A stretch of DNA of 64,000 nt, from contig JAYKKM010000221.1 in the NCBI GenBank assembly GCA_035772405.1, forward strand, positions 487,501 to 551,500, in the 5' to 3' direction. This DNA is from Chrysogorgia sp. JL179-B06. Lineage: Eukaryota; Cnidaria; Anthozoa; Scleralcyonacea; Chrysogorgiidae. This document shows, in pieces, positions 13,455 through 23,845 of the stretch (position 1 is the stretch's first letter; every line of letters begins with the position of its first letter). The notes beneath the pieces are model-generated. The model was not told where the DNA came from, did no database searches, and saw only the letters and a program-made list of their open reading frames with translations. A program made the position numbers and the translations under genes.

Positions 13455-13605
13455 TATAGCAAAGTGAAGGTGGTAAACTGCCAAGAATTTAGTGACGAGA
13501 TACTGACGTTTCGAGCGGAGCCCTTCATCTGATGAAGGGCTCCGCTCGAAACGTCAGTATATCGTCACAATTATTGGCAGTTTAACACCTTTTCACTTTG
13601 CTATA
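13455..13605. mobile_element. Hairpin repeat, family 2 copy a
   Basis: A near-perfect 75-bp inverted repeat. Arms run from TATAGCAAAGTGAA to GAGCGGAGCCCTTCATC and back. The right flank ATTCAAAACACTGTCTA is shared with the copy at 61,071-61,223, so the unit extends beyond the hairpin. There is no coding capacity. Confidence 0.8.
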
Positions 13606-13619
13606 TATTCAAAACACTG

Positions 13620-13677
13620 TCTATATATACATATATGTATATATATGTATATGTATATGTATATGTATATATGTATA

Positions 13678-13710
<33 letters not shown>

Positions 13711-13745
13711 GTGTATATGTATATGTATATGTGTATGTATATTTT
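13620..13745. repeat. (TATATG)n minisatellite
   Basis: Alternating TATATG and TATG units. No coding significance. Confidence 0.9.
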
Positions 13746-13807
13746 ATATGATATATGATATGGGAGACTGTTAATTGCAATTATCTTCATCCTGCTCATC
13801 AGAACTA

Positions 13808-13850
13808 CTGTACACTGATGAGGCCCAAAAGGCCGAAACGGTACCGTATA
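13808..13850 (+). ncRNA. Hammerhead-ribozyme-like core
   Basis: CTGATGA (13,815-13,821) is followed by stem II GGCC/GGCC with a CAAAA loop. Then come GAAA (13,835-13,838), a 3-bp stem III CGG/CCG with a TA loop, and TA as the possible cleavage dinucleotide. Conserved core order and stems II and III are present. Stem I pairs poorly (only the first base pair, or GTA/TAC with a bulge), so activity is doubtful. Penelope-like retroelements and retrozymes of animals carry such motifs. Confidence 0.4.
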
Positions 13851-14001
<151 letters not shown>

Positions 14002-14239
14002 GGGTAGAAATATTCAAAATTTTCAGCAGGACAGATGTTCTTTGAGGCAGAAACTTTTCCGGACATTTACGTTTTTCTGTGGGACAAATTTTTATTTTTT
14101 TTGACTTGGGTTGCTGTGTCTCGTACCCAGACCTCTTTGCGGAACTACTGTTCGAAATTTTCATGTTTTTATGACGTACAGTAAACTCGTAGATGTTTAT
14201 GATATTATCATCAGGATAATATCATCAGTGACAAAGTGT

Positions 14240-14515
14240 GTCAAAAATAATTTAATATATCTTGTTGTTCGAAAATTGCATCTTCATGCCTTTCCCTAAA
14301 GTTCACAGGACGTGACGTCACGCAGGGGCGTCAACAGTGAATGTTTAGGAATTGAGTGAATTTTGTCAGTTCAAAACCAAACTTTCGTTGTATTTCATTG
14401 CTGAATCACTCTGCAAAATATCGCGTGTCCCTAGCTGTGTTGACATCACTTCCTGTGAATTGTAGCGGGCGGAAATGGCACGAAGATGAAATTTTCGAAT
14501 AACAAAACACTAAGA
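14240..14515. mobile_element. Fold-back MITE, family 1 diverged copy
   Basis: Shares TTAATATATCTTGT, AAAATTGCATCTTCAT and GTGACGTCA with the copy at 8,916-9,240, and a matching inverted right arm (CGAAGATGAAATTTTCGAA). It is more diverged than the other copies. Confidence 0.5.
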
Positions 14516-16038
14516 GGCAAACTAGCCATTATAATATGACTAACAAGAGGCCTGCTTGGCATTAACGCGGGCTAGGCTATTGGCTTGTTGAAAGATATTG
14601 TAGGCAATACAGCGATTTGAATTATGTAATGATCTACAGCTCTGTCAGTGCAGGGGCACCAAACTGTAACAAAGCCATTACAGAGTGTTTGCCAATTGAT
14701 TTGATTGCATGGAGGAGAGTTGGCCGCTCAGTGTCAGAGCTGGCTTACTGAGAAGTCTTGCCTGCCAAATGAGCCATCCTGTTTGCTGACCCAATTCATG
14801 CAGTTCTAGCCAACCGGGTGAGCCTGGAAAGCAAGCCGGCCTTTGCTCATGTAATAACAATTCATTAGGCCAGTCCGGCAAACAGGTTCAGTTTGAGCAA
14901 GCATTAAGTCAGTTAATCTTTTTCTCAGTGTATAAGGCATAGCAGTGTCACTTGCTAAACAGCTCAAAGAAGTGTAATTCAAAATCTTTATTTCTTTGTG
15001 AAGTCAACATTTTGAGCAGGCCAAAAATCAGTTCAAAAGTACGTACTGGCTGTACAGACCAATATTTTTAGTTGGCAAATGGTGTGCTTGTGAGTCAGTC
15101 AGGCAAGTGGGCTAGCCTGCTTTGTGTAATATCAGGACTAATTACTACTGTATGCCAGCAATGCCTCTAGATGTACAGCTATAGTAAACAAGAAAGCCAA
15201 AAATCACTTTGAAAGTAAGTTGTATATCTGGCTGTGCAGACCAATAATAGTAGTGACAATGAAAGTACATGGCCAAACTGTCATTATAAACCAGCAAACA
15301 ATACTGTAACAAACTCATTGATCTTGGCATGGTGTCAGATATTTATATACTGTTACATATTATATTAATAATATGAACAATCGATACAGACTTACTGATA
15401 ACCCAGAACATTTTGGAGCCCCATTTAAGCTTACGGGTAAAATATCAAGTGAAACAGGATTATTTGATGGCAACATTTATTGCAGTCATCAGATGATCGA
15501 CAATATAAATATGAAATTATACCTAGTGTACCAAAGGTCCAGAATAACTCGCAAAAGTTTATAATATTGTTTTACAGCCTGGATGTCATCAGTTCCTTCA
15601 GCAGCTGACATATAATTTTTAAACTGCAATGAGCGCCCGGAATGTAATACTATGCAAGAATTACAATCTCTCGACGTACAAAAAAATGACGAACACAGAA
15701 ACCGAGCCCAAATTTAGACTCATGCTACGGTAGCATGAGGCTACCACAGGTAGCCGAGAAAAAAGACATTATAATCATAATAAATTATTATAAGAATCAT
15801 AAAAATACACTGCACATGTGCAATACATTGCAATTGGAATTTTTGTACTAACAGTGTAATAGCACTCTCTTGTGCTCATTTGCAATCATATAAATGTAAA
15901 ATTTGGTTTGTTTGCCCACATTTTGTGCTATAGATAGCAGCTCAATTGCAACAGTGCAACAGGCATGCTATTGCAACAGTACAATGAAGTTGCCACAACT
16001 TGGTATGTATAACATTTAACCTTTTTTCATTCGAACAG
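14516..16038. other. 1.5 kb non-coding
   Basis: Contains many CAGTCAGGCAAG / AGCCTG-like words around 14,650-15,130, possibly a degraded tandem repeat. There is a short GCTACGGTAGC / GGCTACCACAGGTAGCC palindrome pair at 15,725-15,755. No defendable gene. Confidence 0.4.
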
Positions 16039-16103
16039 ATTCCAGCAACACAGTGAATGAAGATGCCCATAGTCATTCAGACAGGATACCAGACTCAGAC
16101 TTA
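16039..16103 (+). pseudogene. EnSpm/CACTA transposase gene, upstream exon
   Basis: A 65-nt exon with acceptor GAACAG and donor GTGAGT. It encodes a Ser/Asp/His-rich linker ending in IPDSDL, and its phase joins directly to the exon starting at 17,318. It is the only upstream exon I can see. The 713-bp hAT insertion at 16,375 lies in the intron that follows. Confidence 0.5.
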
Positions 16104-16374
16104 GTGAGTACAGACTGTATAAGTTTATTGCAGCATTAACATTGCACAACCAGGTTGCAGTCAAAATTAGTTTAAAAAAATACTATATTATATAACTTAC
16201 GTTGGCATTGTATTCACCACCTATGGATTGCATAATTGCCATTATCACTTAAATAATTTGCTATTGAGTTAGCATTAAAGCCCTTGTTTCATCTTTTTTC
16301 TGATTCAATTCATACTGATGTCCATGATTTTGTGACACAAAAGTTCACATAGGCATGCCGGTAATCGGTATGAC

Positions 16375-17087
16375 CAGGGATGCCGGAACTATGGGTGCAG
16401 CGGGTGCAATTGCACCCCTTGCCTTTCGTATCACAACTTTATATGAGTGGAACGGGTGCAGACTATGGGTGCAACGGGTGCATAAATGCCCTTTTCATGT
16501 CATGACGTTATAAATTTTAATAAAAACTCATTCATGGATGTGTTTGGTAGCTTTTGAGTGCTGACACTAGAATTTAATCCTTGTTATTAACACTAAAAGA
16601 AATCCAATCAGATAAATTTATAGAGGTGCTCTGTTTATTATTCGTACATTATTTCAGCGTAAATAATCATCATATGTTTTCGCACAATTTTCCGTAAGGT
16701 GACAAGTATACATAGAGGTGTTTAATAATATTGAAAACAATGAAAGATTTAGTTTCATGGTATGTAAAAACAATAATATATAGTTGGGCTACTCGTGTTT
16801 GCATCTTTAATTTGGCTACTTTTCATACATTTTTGCCACACTTAACGTTCTTCAGTAGGAGAGAACACTTTCTATGTGTCTTATCTCATTTATGAAATCA
16901 ATAAAAGGGTAATTCATTTTAAATAACTGTGCCTGCAACTCTGCATGGATTGGTTTGTGTTTGATTGTTATTCATGTTATAAATAGGTCAAGTGCCCTTT
17001 GATTTTTTGTTTGTGCCCTTTTGTTAAAAAATTGCCCTTTTGATAACAAATTGCACCCCTTGCCTCCAACAACTCCCAGCATCCCTG
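16375..17087. mobile_element. Non-autonomous hAT transposon, 713 bp
   Basis: Ends are CAGGGATGC and its complement GCATCCCTG. Perfect 8-bp target duplications GGTATGAC flank it at 16,367-16,374 and 17,088-17,095. Sub-terminal GGGTGCAATTGCACCCC words are repeated inside. CAG-type termini with 8-bp duplications are the hAT hallmark. There is no transposase frame, so it needs a partner in trans. Confidence 0.9.
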
Positions 17088-17227
17088 GGTATGACCCAGA
17101 GAGCAGTTCAGGAAATTGCAAATTAACTGGAGATAATTAATTATTTAATTATCAACAATTAATTATGGTGATATAATAATTAAAGATAAGATTTGTGGAA
17201 ACACCACGTTAAATATTTCTTTGCTAA

Positions 17228-17272
17228 GCTTTCGGCCTGTTGACTCAGGCTTTCGGCCTGTTGACTCAGGCC
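17228..17272 (+). repeat. Two direct copies of a 21-bp unit
   Basis: GCTTTCGGCCTGTTGACTCAG occurs twice in a row just upstream of the 17,318 exon, followed by CCTTCATCAG, the half-site also seen in the family 2 hairpins. Confidence 0.8.
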
Positions 17273-17317
17273 TTCATCAGAGCAATATAAAATACACTTT
17301 ACTTTGTTTGCATTTAG

Positions 17318-19461
17318 GATTTGAGTGACCATGACAACAACCCTGGTACTGGTTGCATTGAAATTGAACAACAGTCTGACTGTTCAGAATGTGAAAGTCA
17401 TGTAACAGACTCATCGACCGATGGTGAGGATAGTGAAGAAGTTTGGGATAATGTTCTCCCAAGCGATCTGCAACGAGATTTGAATGGAGAACCCTCACCT
17501 CTTCCTGACCATCAAGGAGAACGACAAAAGGATATTGTACATTCATTGGTATTTTGGCTTGTATATTTTCTTTTAATGTGGCAACTCTCATGCCATATCA
17601 GCGACAATGGAATGGCATGGCTCCTACGTTTTTTGGGCGCTTGGCTAAAAGTATTGGGGGTGGCAATTCCAAATGACACACTTGCTCAGCTTATAACAGT
17701 CTTTCCTGGAACACTTTATATGCTTAGGCAGTTTTTTCACTTTGACCGGGACGACTTTGATAAGTATGTTGTCTGTCCAAAGTGTTGTAAGCTGTATAAG
17801 TATAATGAGTGTTTGACAATTGTGAATAATAAACAAGTTGGAAAATTATGTTCTGGATTCCATTACTCGCGAAATAAAAAGGTAACTTGTGGTGAAGCCC
17901 TTGTCTATAAAGTGCAACTGAAGAATGGAAAGAGTTGTTTCTATCCCATTAAATATTACTGTTATAACAGCATAATTAATACCTTGGAAAGACTTCTTAA
18001 AAAAGAAGGTTTTGCTGAAAAATGTGAACACTGGAGAAACAGGTCAATGAACAACGGTGAAATGGCAGACTTTTATGATGGAAAAATTTGGAAAGAATTT
18101 CTGACAGTTAACGGAAACGATTTTTTGAAAGCACCCCGTAACTACGGTTTTATGCTAAATTTCGACTTCTTCCAGCCTTTGAGCCGAAGAAAAGATTATT
18201 CGGTTGGAGTGTTCTATCTGGTTATATTAAATCTGCCAAGGGCTGAAAGGTTCAAATGGGAGAATGTCATTGTCGTTGGCATTGTACCGTCATTGAATAA
18301 AGAACCTAAAAACTTAAATGAATTCCTTAAACCAGCTGTGGACGAGTTGCAATGTTTGTTGAAAGGCCTGAAGTTGGAATCTGCCCTATGTCGGTTTCCC
18401 ATAAAATTTAGGGCAGCTGTGATGTCAGTTTCAGCAGACATTCCTGCAATTAGAAAGTTGGGTGGATTCAAAAGTCATTCAGCAATTCACGGTTGCTTGC
18501 ATTGTCTGAAGGCATTTCCTGGAGGTTTCGGAGTCAAAAGGGACTATTCTGGTTTTGACAAAGAAAATTGGGTACCCAGAACCAATCAGCGGCATCGACA
18601 ATTATCAAAAAAGTAGACACGATAAAAACACAGTAAAAAAAAGATGAATTTTGCAGGGACAATGGTATAACACACTACAGTATTCTACTTGATCTTCCAT
18701 ATTTTGATGCTATCCGCTTCTTCACAGTTGATCCTATGCATAACTTATTTCTTGGCACAGCCAAAATGATGTTTCACTTGTGGAATAACAATATCCTGTC
18801 AAACAAAGATGTAGAGAATATCTAGCAGCGTATTGGTACAATGGAAGTCCCAAGTGACATTGGCAGACTCCCTTCTAAAATATCATCAAATTCTGGTTGT
18901 TACACTGCTGAACAGTGGAAAAACTGGACCCTGACTTATTCATTGTATTGTTTAAAGAATATTATACCAGATGATCATGTCAAGTGCTGGCAGACATTTG
19001 TACTTGGATGCAGGTACATTTGTCAACCAGTCCTATCACAAGCAGATATGGACATTGCAGATGGATTGTTTACTAAGTTTGGCAAACGAGTTGAGGAATT
19101 GTATGGAAAGGAGGTAATTACTCCTAACATTCACCTTCACTGTCACCTAAAGGACATTGTGTTGGACCATGGACCAGTAGCAAGCTTTTGGTGTTTTAGC
19201 TTTGAAAGGTTCAATGGAATATTAGGAAGTATTCCCACAAACAAGAGGTCAGTCGAGTTACAGCTGATGAGAAAGTTTAAGTTGTCACACTTCTTTGAAG
19301 AGAAGTCATTTCCTAGCCTGTTCAAAGAAGACCTTCTTCACCTATGTAGTACCGAGGTTGCAGAAGATAAAAATAGAAATTGGTTCAACAATTCAAATTG
19401 GGCTGATCGTTGGGCAGTTCATAACCTCAGTATAGCATCACCCATGCTTATAGGAGAATGA
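17318..19461 (+). pseudogene. EnSpm/CACTA-type (tnp2) transposase, broken
   Basis: The first frame (17,318-18,616) has an acidic N-terminus and a Cys pair (CPKCCKLY). It then has NKKVTCGEALVYKV, and SADIPAIRKLGGFKSHSAIHG followed by CLHCLKAFPGGFG. This is the layout of tnp2/Transposase_21 proteins, where this region is part of the RNase H-like core. After 18,616 the frame breaks at an A-rich run. VDPMHNLFLGTAK follows in another frame, then an in-frame TAG at about 18,823. The last frame runs to 19,461 with TPNIHLHCHLKDIVLDHGP and FWCFSFERFNGILG. At least two frameshifts and one stop make it a pseudogene. CACTA terminal repeats were not located. Confidence 0.75.
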
Positions 19462-19759
19462 CAAACATGTTATGTACTGTACAGTACTGTAGTAAATGCT
19501 CCGTAACAGCTCTATACCTCTATACTTTGCTGAATATATACAATACTGTATCAAGATATTACTAACTGTGAAGTACACAGTTTTGTCATTGTCAGCAAGC
19601 CAAAATTAGTTTAAAACTTACATACAAGATTACAACTTGTATGGTACTACAGTCTGCAAGTTTACTGTGCATCACACATTCTGTTTTACATAAAACCTCG
19701 CTTTGGTAAAAGAGAAAGAGAACATTGTCACATCAAGCAAGGTTTGCTGACAATGACAA
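19462..19759. other. Spacer between transposase and Polinton remnant A
   Basis: AT-rich, with several TACTGTAC/GTACTGTAG words. No gene seen. The left border of remnant A is placed where integrase similarity begins, at about 19,760. Confidence 0.4.
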
Positions 19760-20118
19760 AGTGTGACCTGATATTATCATCAGGAAGAAAACCAGAGAGA
19801 ATTTTGACTGACCGGGGAACCGAATTATTCAACAAACATTTTCAGACATTGATGACCAATGAAGGGATTCATTTGTATAATACCTTTAATGAAACGAAGG
19901 CGTCTATTGTTGAACGTTTAATTCGCACCTTGAAAACAAAAATGTGGCGCTATTTCACGGCGAAGAAAACCATGAGATACATTGATATGTTACCTGATTT
20001 AGTTCACGCTTACAATCACACACCTCATCGTAGTATTAAAGCAAAACCTGCTCTTGTAACTAATGCAACGGAAGATAAAGTATGGCATACGTTATACGAC
20101 AGTGATATGATTGATTAA
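19744..20118 (+). pseudogene. Polinton integrase, C-terminal two thirds (remnant A)
   Basis: Retroviral-type (rve) integrase fold. The second acidic residue sits in ILTDRGTEL and the glutamate in SIVERLIRTLKTKMW, with VHAYNHTPHRSI after it. The first catalytic Asp is missing because the N-terminus is truncated. The frame ends at 20,118 and continues in another frame into the chromodomain, so a frameshift lies near 20,113. This family integrates linear Polinton DNA into host chromosomes. Non-functional here. Confidence 0.8.
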
Positions 20119-20120
20119 AG

Positions 20121-20471
20121 CCTGTAAACTACAATTTTAAAATAGATGATCAAGTCAGAATAAGTAAGATTAAGCGTAAATTTGAAAAAGGCTATTTGCC
20201 TAATTGTTCAAAAGAGATATTTACAATAAGCAAAACAATATCGCGACGTCCTCCTGTTTACAAGATTAAAGATTTTGATGGTGAAGAGCTCCAAGGAACA
20301 TTCTACAAGAAAGAACTTCAGAAGGTGATCAAACATGACGATAATTATGAAATAGAGAAGGTTCTTAAGAAACGAGGAAAAGGAAAACATGTCCAATATT
20401 TGGTAAAATGGTTAGGCTATCCTGACAAATTTAATTCATGGGTTACTGCTTCTCAAATAAATCGTTTTTAA
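20121..20471 (+). pseudogene. Polinton integrase chromodomain (remnant A)
   Basis: The region first has an SH3-like DNA-binding segment (KIDDQVRISKIKRKFEKGY). Then comes a chromodomain (YEIEKVLKKRGKGKHVQYL, VKWLGYPDKFNSWV) with the usual aromatic residues of the methyl-lysine cage. It is the C-terminal targeting module of the integrase in the neighbouring frame. Confidence 0.75.
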
Positions 20472-20517
20472 AACTTTGAATGTGTCGTGTTATTGTATTA
20501 TCCATTGTATGTTCACG

Positions 20518-21688
20518 ATGAGCGGAACACATGTTTACGTGACGCTTCCTAGCAATGCATCTTTGTCCACATTTCCCGATAACACTACAACTAGTTATCG
20601 AGTAAAGTTACCTCAGACAGTTGAGCTTAATGGTAACTGGGAGGTGGGTCTATACTCTATGACCTATCCTCACACATGGTATAATTTCACTCAGGCTACT
20701 GGAACTTATGCATACCGTTCTTATCTCGAGACACTTCTAAATTATGGTCCATCAGCCAAGCAATCGCAACTTACGGCAGCTCTCTTTTACAAAGATACAG
20801 CTGGTAAAATGAACATAGCAGACCCGACCCTAGTTGGTGCAGCCGCCAATCATGGACTTAGCGCAAGATACGGATTCAGTAAGACAAGCGGAATTGTCGA
20901 GATGGCCGGTCCTATATTTTGTGATGTATTTTTCACTGATCGGCTCTTACTAAGCTATGTCGATTTGAAAGTTGTCATGAATCGTACTAGCAACGAGTTC
21001 TGTCTGATGTCGTCCGTGGTCGACGCTGATTTCAGAGTAAAGCTCACTGATGCCTACCTAAAAGTTCGCAAGGTGAAAGTTAACCCAAGTGTTTCATTAG
21101 CTCACGAAGTCGCGCTAAAAAAGGGTCCGGATGTACCCCATCCGACGTGTTGAGTGCAAGAGTTTTATTATTCCAGCGGGAAATCCGTCTCTGCAGAAAG
21201 ATAACGTTTTCAGTGGTCTTGTGCCAAGATCGTTTGTCTTTGGTTTAGTTGAAAGTGCAGCTTTCAATGGCTATTTTAAGAAAAACCCATTTAACTTTCA
21301 ACATTTTAACATGTCTTCACTTGGGATAACAGTAAATGGAGAAGCCATACCTTTCAAACCTATTCAACTTTCCTTTGGTGCAAACTCTAGATTTATTGAA
21401 GCATTTTGTACCCAGTTTTCAGGAACAGGAAAAATGTATTAGAATACTGGTAACGGTATATCCCGAGAATAATTTGCCAAAGGTTATGCTGTGTATGCAT
21501 TCGATTTAACACCTGACATGTGTGGATCATCTCCTCATTTTAACCTCGTCCAAAAAGGAAATCTGTCAGTTGACATTCAGTTCTCTGCTGCACCAACAGT
21601 TGCTGTTAGCCTTGTCTGTTATGGAGAGTTTGAAAATGTAATTCAAATTGATTCCGAGAGAAATGTGATCTACGACTACATAAGCTAA
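20518..21688 (+). pseudogene. Fusion of minor capsid N-terminus and major capsid protein by deletion (remnant A)
   Basis: The first about 60 residues (VYVTLPSNASLSTFPDNTTT ... LNGNWEVGLYSM) match the start of a Polinton capsid protein I take to be the penton-like minor protein. At about 20,690 the frame runs without a break into the middle of the canonical Polinton major capsid protein. Marks of that protein are YRSYLETLLNYGPSAKQSQL, FYKDTAGKM, VDLKVVMNR and KVRKVKVNPS. A frameshift near 21,135 leads to YPIRRVECKSFIIPAGN and KKNPFNFQHFN. A stop at 21,440 and another shift precede VYAFDLTPDM (21,491-21,688). So an internal deletion fused two capsid genes, and later lesions broke the product. 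Family assignment of the major part is firm; that of the N-terminal part is tentative. Confidence 0.75.
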
Positions 21689-22172
21689 ATGAACACACAC
21701 CAGATTGCTCGTGCACTCGAATTAGATCCTACCACAAGAAAAACGTTTTTCGGTGTCTATGCATCCGACAAGCTACCCAAAGAAATTGAACATTTTCCGT
21801 GCGGATTCGTGGCGAATACAGATCCAAGCAACAAACCAGGAACACACTGGGTGGCGTTCTACTTTCTATCAGAACACGAGGGGCAGTTCTTCGATAGCTA
21901 TGGCAACCCTCCTGACTATTATAACAAACATTTAGACATTATCTAGACCATCATGCTGTCGAGTGGAACTTTAACACACATGCATTACAAAGTATTTGGA
22001 CAGATGTTTATGGACAATACTGTTTGTTTTACCTAAGTTAAAGAGCACGCGGACACAGTTTAAGCACTATTGTGCATTTGTTTAATAACAATAAGATATC
22101 AAACGATGCTAAAGTGTTTAAATTTGTCAATAAACATTTTTATAAGTCTAGTAAGAAGTTAGTTGAAAATTA
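21689..22172 (+). pseudogene. Adenain-type maturation protease, inactivated (remnant A)
   Basis: The open part (21,689-21,946) has NTHQIARALELDP, the histidine motif GTHWVAFYF and the acidic motif FFDSYGNPP. After a TAG/frameshift at about 21,944 a second frame continues with HALQSIWTDVYGQYC to about 22,030, and a third to about 22,172. In this family the catalytic cysteine sits just before the Gly in that last motif. Here it is Tyr (DVYGQYC), so the enzyme is dead even apart from the frame breaks. The role in the family is cleavage of capsid precursors during virion maturation. Confidence 0.75.
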
Positions 22173-22489
22173 AGAAATCAATAAACGCTTGTAATACTTT
22201 AAAATTTTGTTAGAAATAAAACTTTATTCGATCAATGATATCTTGTATGTTTTTTCTATCGTGACGCAAGTACACTCGTCCACTATTCCCACGCAAAACG
22301 ACAACAAAAGACTGATAATTGGATAATTTGAAAACAATGTATTAATGACGGTAAAGCGTTTACATGAAGATTAATATTTATGCCAAGATGTTTTTGGTGT
22401 ATCCTTTGATTTAATTGTTTTGTCACTCGTCTGTCTCTTTGGAGGTGTTAGTAAATATCTGGAAGGACTCTCGCGCCGTGGACTTGTGT
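22173..22489. other. Short spacer in remnant A
   Basis: AT-rich convergent intergenic region between the protease and the minus-strand gene. Nothing recognised. Confidence 0.5.
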
Positions 22490-23119
22490 AGGCCTAAGTA
22501 ATTTCCTCGTCTTCTGATGAAGATTCGATTTGTGCCTGTTTCCATCTTTCATCATTTCTCACAAGATCTTTAGGCATATTAATCTTTGATAAAACTCGAA
22601 AGAATTCCTTTTGAGTCAGCGGGGTTGAAATTTTTTCTGAGCGTCGCTCAGTATATCTGAAATATTTGACCCTTGTATATCCTTACCATCTAACTTGACT
22701 TGACCGGTGTCGACCCAAGAAATTGCGCTAGGATAGGCTTTTAGTCTGTTCAAAATGGATACAGCTCGTTCACGCATAGTTTTAGGTATAGAATCAACAA
22801 TAACTGAATCGCTTAGTGTTTCTCTTGATGTTCCTTCTTTTTCTTGAGGCTTGTTAGAATCTGGATTTGTGGTATTGTTAACCTTAACTGTGGGAAAATC
22901 GTTGTTCTTTTGATGTTTCAGGTTCAAATATCGTTCTAGATCAGCATAATATAATTTTTTCTTCGCATCGTCGGGCATATCTGTACGTTTTAGAATATTA
23001 TCCATATTCTCGTCGATGTTCATAAGATTTGACACGAGAGGTGAGTAGTATAGAGCATGGCGGTACCAGGACAGTTTTCCAAAAGTCAGGTCTGTTTCAA
23101 GGTCAAGTTTCAAGGTCAA
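22490..23119 (-). pseudogene. Conserved Polinton protein of unknown function (remnant A)
   Basis: The minus-strand frame 23,119-22,616 contains YYSPLVSNLMNIDENMDNIL, SIPKTMRERAVSIL, ISWVDTGQVKLDGKDIQGS and a helical end. A frameshift near 22,612 separates it from the last about 40 residues (EFFRVLSKINMPKDLVRN and an acidic ESSSEDEE tail). I recognise the pattern as a conserved Polinton gene lying convergent to the protease, but no activity is known to me. The first about 18 residues before YYSP look non-native. The DNA coding for them matches the terminal sequence of the nested elements. Confidence 0.6.
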
Positions 23120-23156
23120 GTTCTTGGAATTATTTTTGAGATAATTACAAGAATTC

Positions 23157-23355
23157 CTTAAAAAGGGCGTGGTCGAGACGTCTTAAAAAGGGCGTGGTCG
23201 AGACGTCTTAGAAAGGGCATGGTCGAGACGTCTTAAAAAGGGCATGGTCGAGACGTCTTAAAAAAGGGGCGTGGCCGAGACGTCTTAGAAAAGGGGCGTG
23301 GCCGAGACGTCTTAAAAAGGACGAGGCTTGGGTGCCTTAAAAAGGGCGTGGTCTA
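23157..23355 (+). repeat. 25-bp tandem repeat array
   Basis: About seven copies of a unit close to TTAAAAAGGGCGTGGTCGAG + ACGTC, with G/A and small A-run variants. The last copies degenerate into the outer end of element B. There are no spacers, so it is not a CRISPR array. It sits exactly at the border between remnant A and element B. Confidence 0.9.
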
Positions 23356-23394
23356 TTTTTATGAATCTATATGATTTTCCAAAAGTCAGATCCA
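23325..23394 (+). repeat. Element B left inverted terminal block, outer part
   Basis: From GCTTGGGTGCC to AAGTCAGATCCAT, identical to the complement of 58,480-58,550. It is followed by a 333-bp insert (23,395-23,727) that the right end lacks. Confidence 0.75.
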
Positions 23395-23736
23395 TCACGC
23401 GTTTCCGGGAATAGTTTTTCAAGCACTAGCGCGTAGAAGCTGCAACTCTCTTTTACAACTGGCCATCCTTTTCCCAAGTACAGAATGTTTAAACTCCTCA
23501 TCTATTTCCTTACGCTCTAAGCTACTCTTAGCGAAAAGTTGTCGTTTGAGCTCTCTAATTTGATAGGTGAATAACAAATATTTGTTGAGTCTCGTTGTCT
23601 TTTCCTCTACTGATTCCAAACGTTCTACACTACTCTCCAGGACTCCAGCGCTCATTACTGTGTATGAGCGCTGGAGCCCTGGAGAGTAGTGTAGAACACG
23701 GCGATTCAAGGACGGTTTTCCAGAAGTCAGATCCAT
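23395..23736 (-). pseudogene. Insert in B's left end with a 105-aa frame, tail-gene N-terminus homologue
   Basis: The minus-strand frame 23,736-23,419 begins MDLTSGKPSLNRRVLHYSPG and continues into a charged, helical segment (EEKTTRLNKYLLF, QIRELKRQLFAKSSLERK). The start resembles that of the conserved Polinton gene at 23,119 (DLTFGKLSWYRHALYYSP). Inside lies a 76-bp hairpin (23,622-23,697). The insert is bounded by a repeat of ATGGATCTGACTT-type sequence. That suggests duplication or recombination of an element end rather than a normal gene. Confidence 0.4.
23622..23697. repeat. 76-bp palindrome at B's left end
   Basis: Two 34-nt arms with one mismatch flank an 8-nt loop (TACTGTGT). The arm edge reads AGTAGTGTAGAAC, which resembles the AGTAGTATAGAG tip of element C, itself part of a 160-bp palindrome. 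Terminal palindromes therefore occur in both elements. Confidence 0.85.
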
Positions 23737-23790
23737 TAGGAATCTACACGATTTGGAATAGTGTGTGGTTTAGCCGTGTGGACCTACGTT
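23728..23790 (+). repeat. Element B left inverted terminal block, inner part
   Basis: TCCATTAGGAATCTACACGA through GTGTGTGGTT and AGCCGTGTG-GACCTACG aligns, with gaps, to the complement of 58,390-58,485. Confidence 0.6.
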
Positions 23791-23845
23791 CGCTAACCAA
23801 AATTTGATTCACTTAAATACTATAAAATGAGTGTATAACTTACTA

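Larger units (their letters stand above)
19760..23130. mobile_element. Remnant A: deleted canonical Polinton/Maverick
   Basis: This block contains, in order, an integrase tail with chromodomain, a capsid-gene fusion, an adenain-type protease (all plus strand) and a conserved Polinton gene on the minus strand. Both ends are cut: the integrase lacks its first catalytic third, and no polymerase or ATPase of this type is present. Its capsid protein belongs to the common metazoan Polinton type and is unlike that of elements B and C. It is therefore a separate, older integration. Confidence 0.75.

Noticed and set aside
13490..13560. Hammerhead ribozyme in the family 2 hairpin (CTGATGAAGGGC...CGAAACGTC)
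   Set aside because: Stem II is weak and there is no stem III or separate cleavage site. The long perfect hairpin explains the sequence better.
15373..15564. 63-aa plus-strand frame
   Set aside because: No recognisable domain, no splice signals and no compositional support.
23157..23355. CRISPR-like array
   Set aside because: Units are directly adjacent with no spacers, in eukaryotic DNA.
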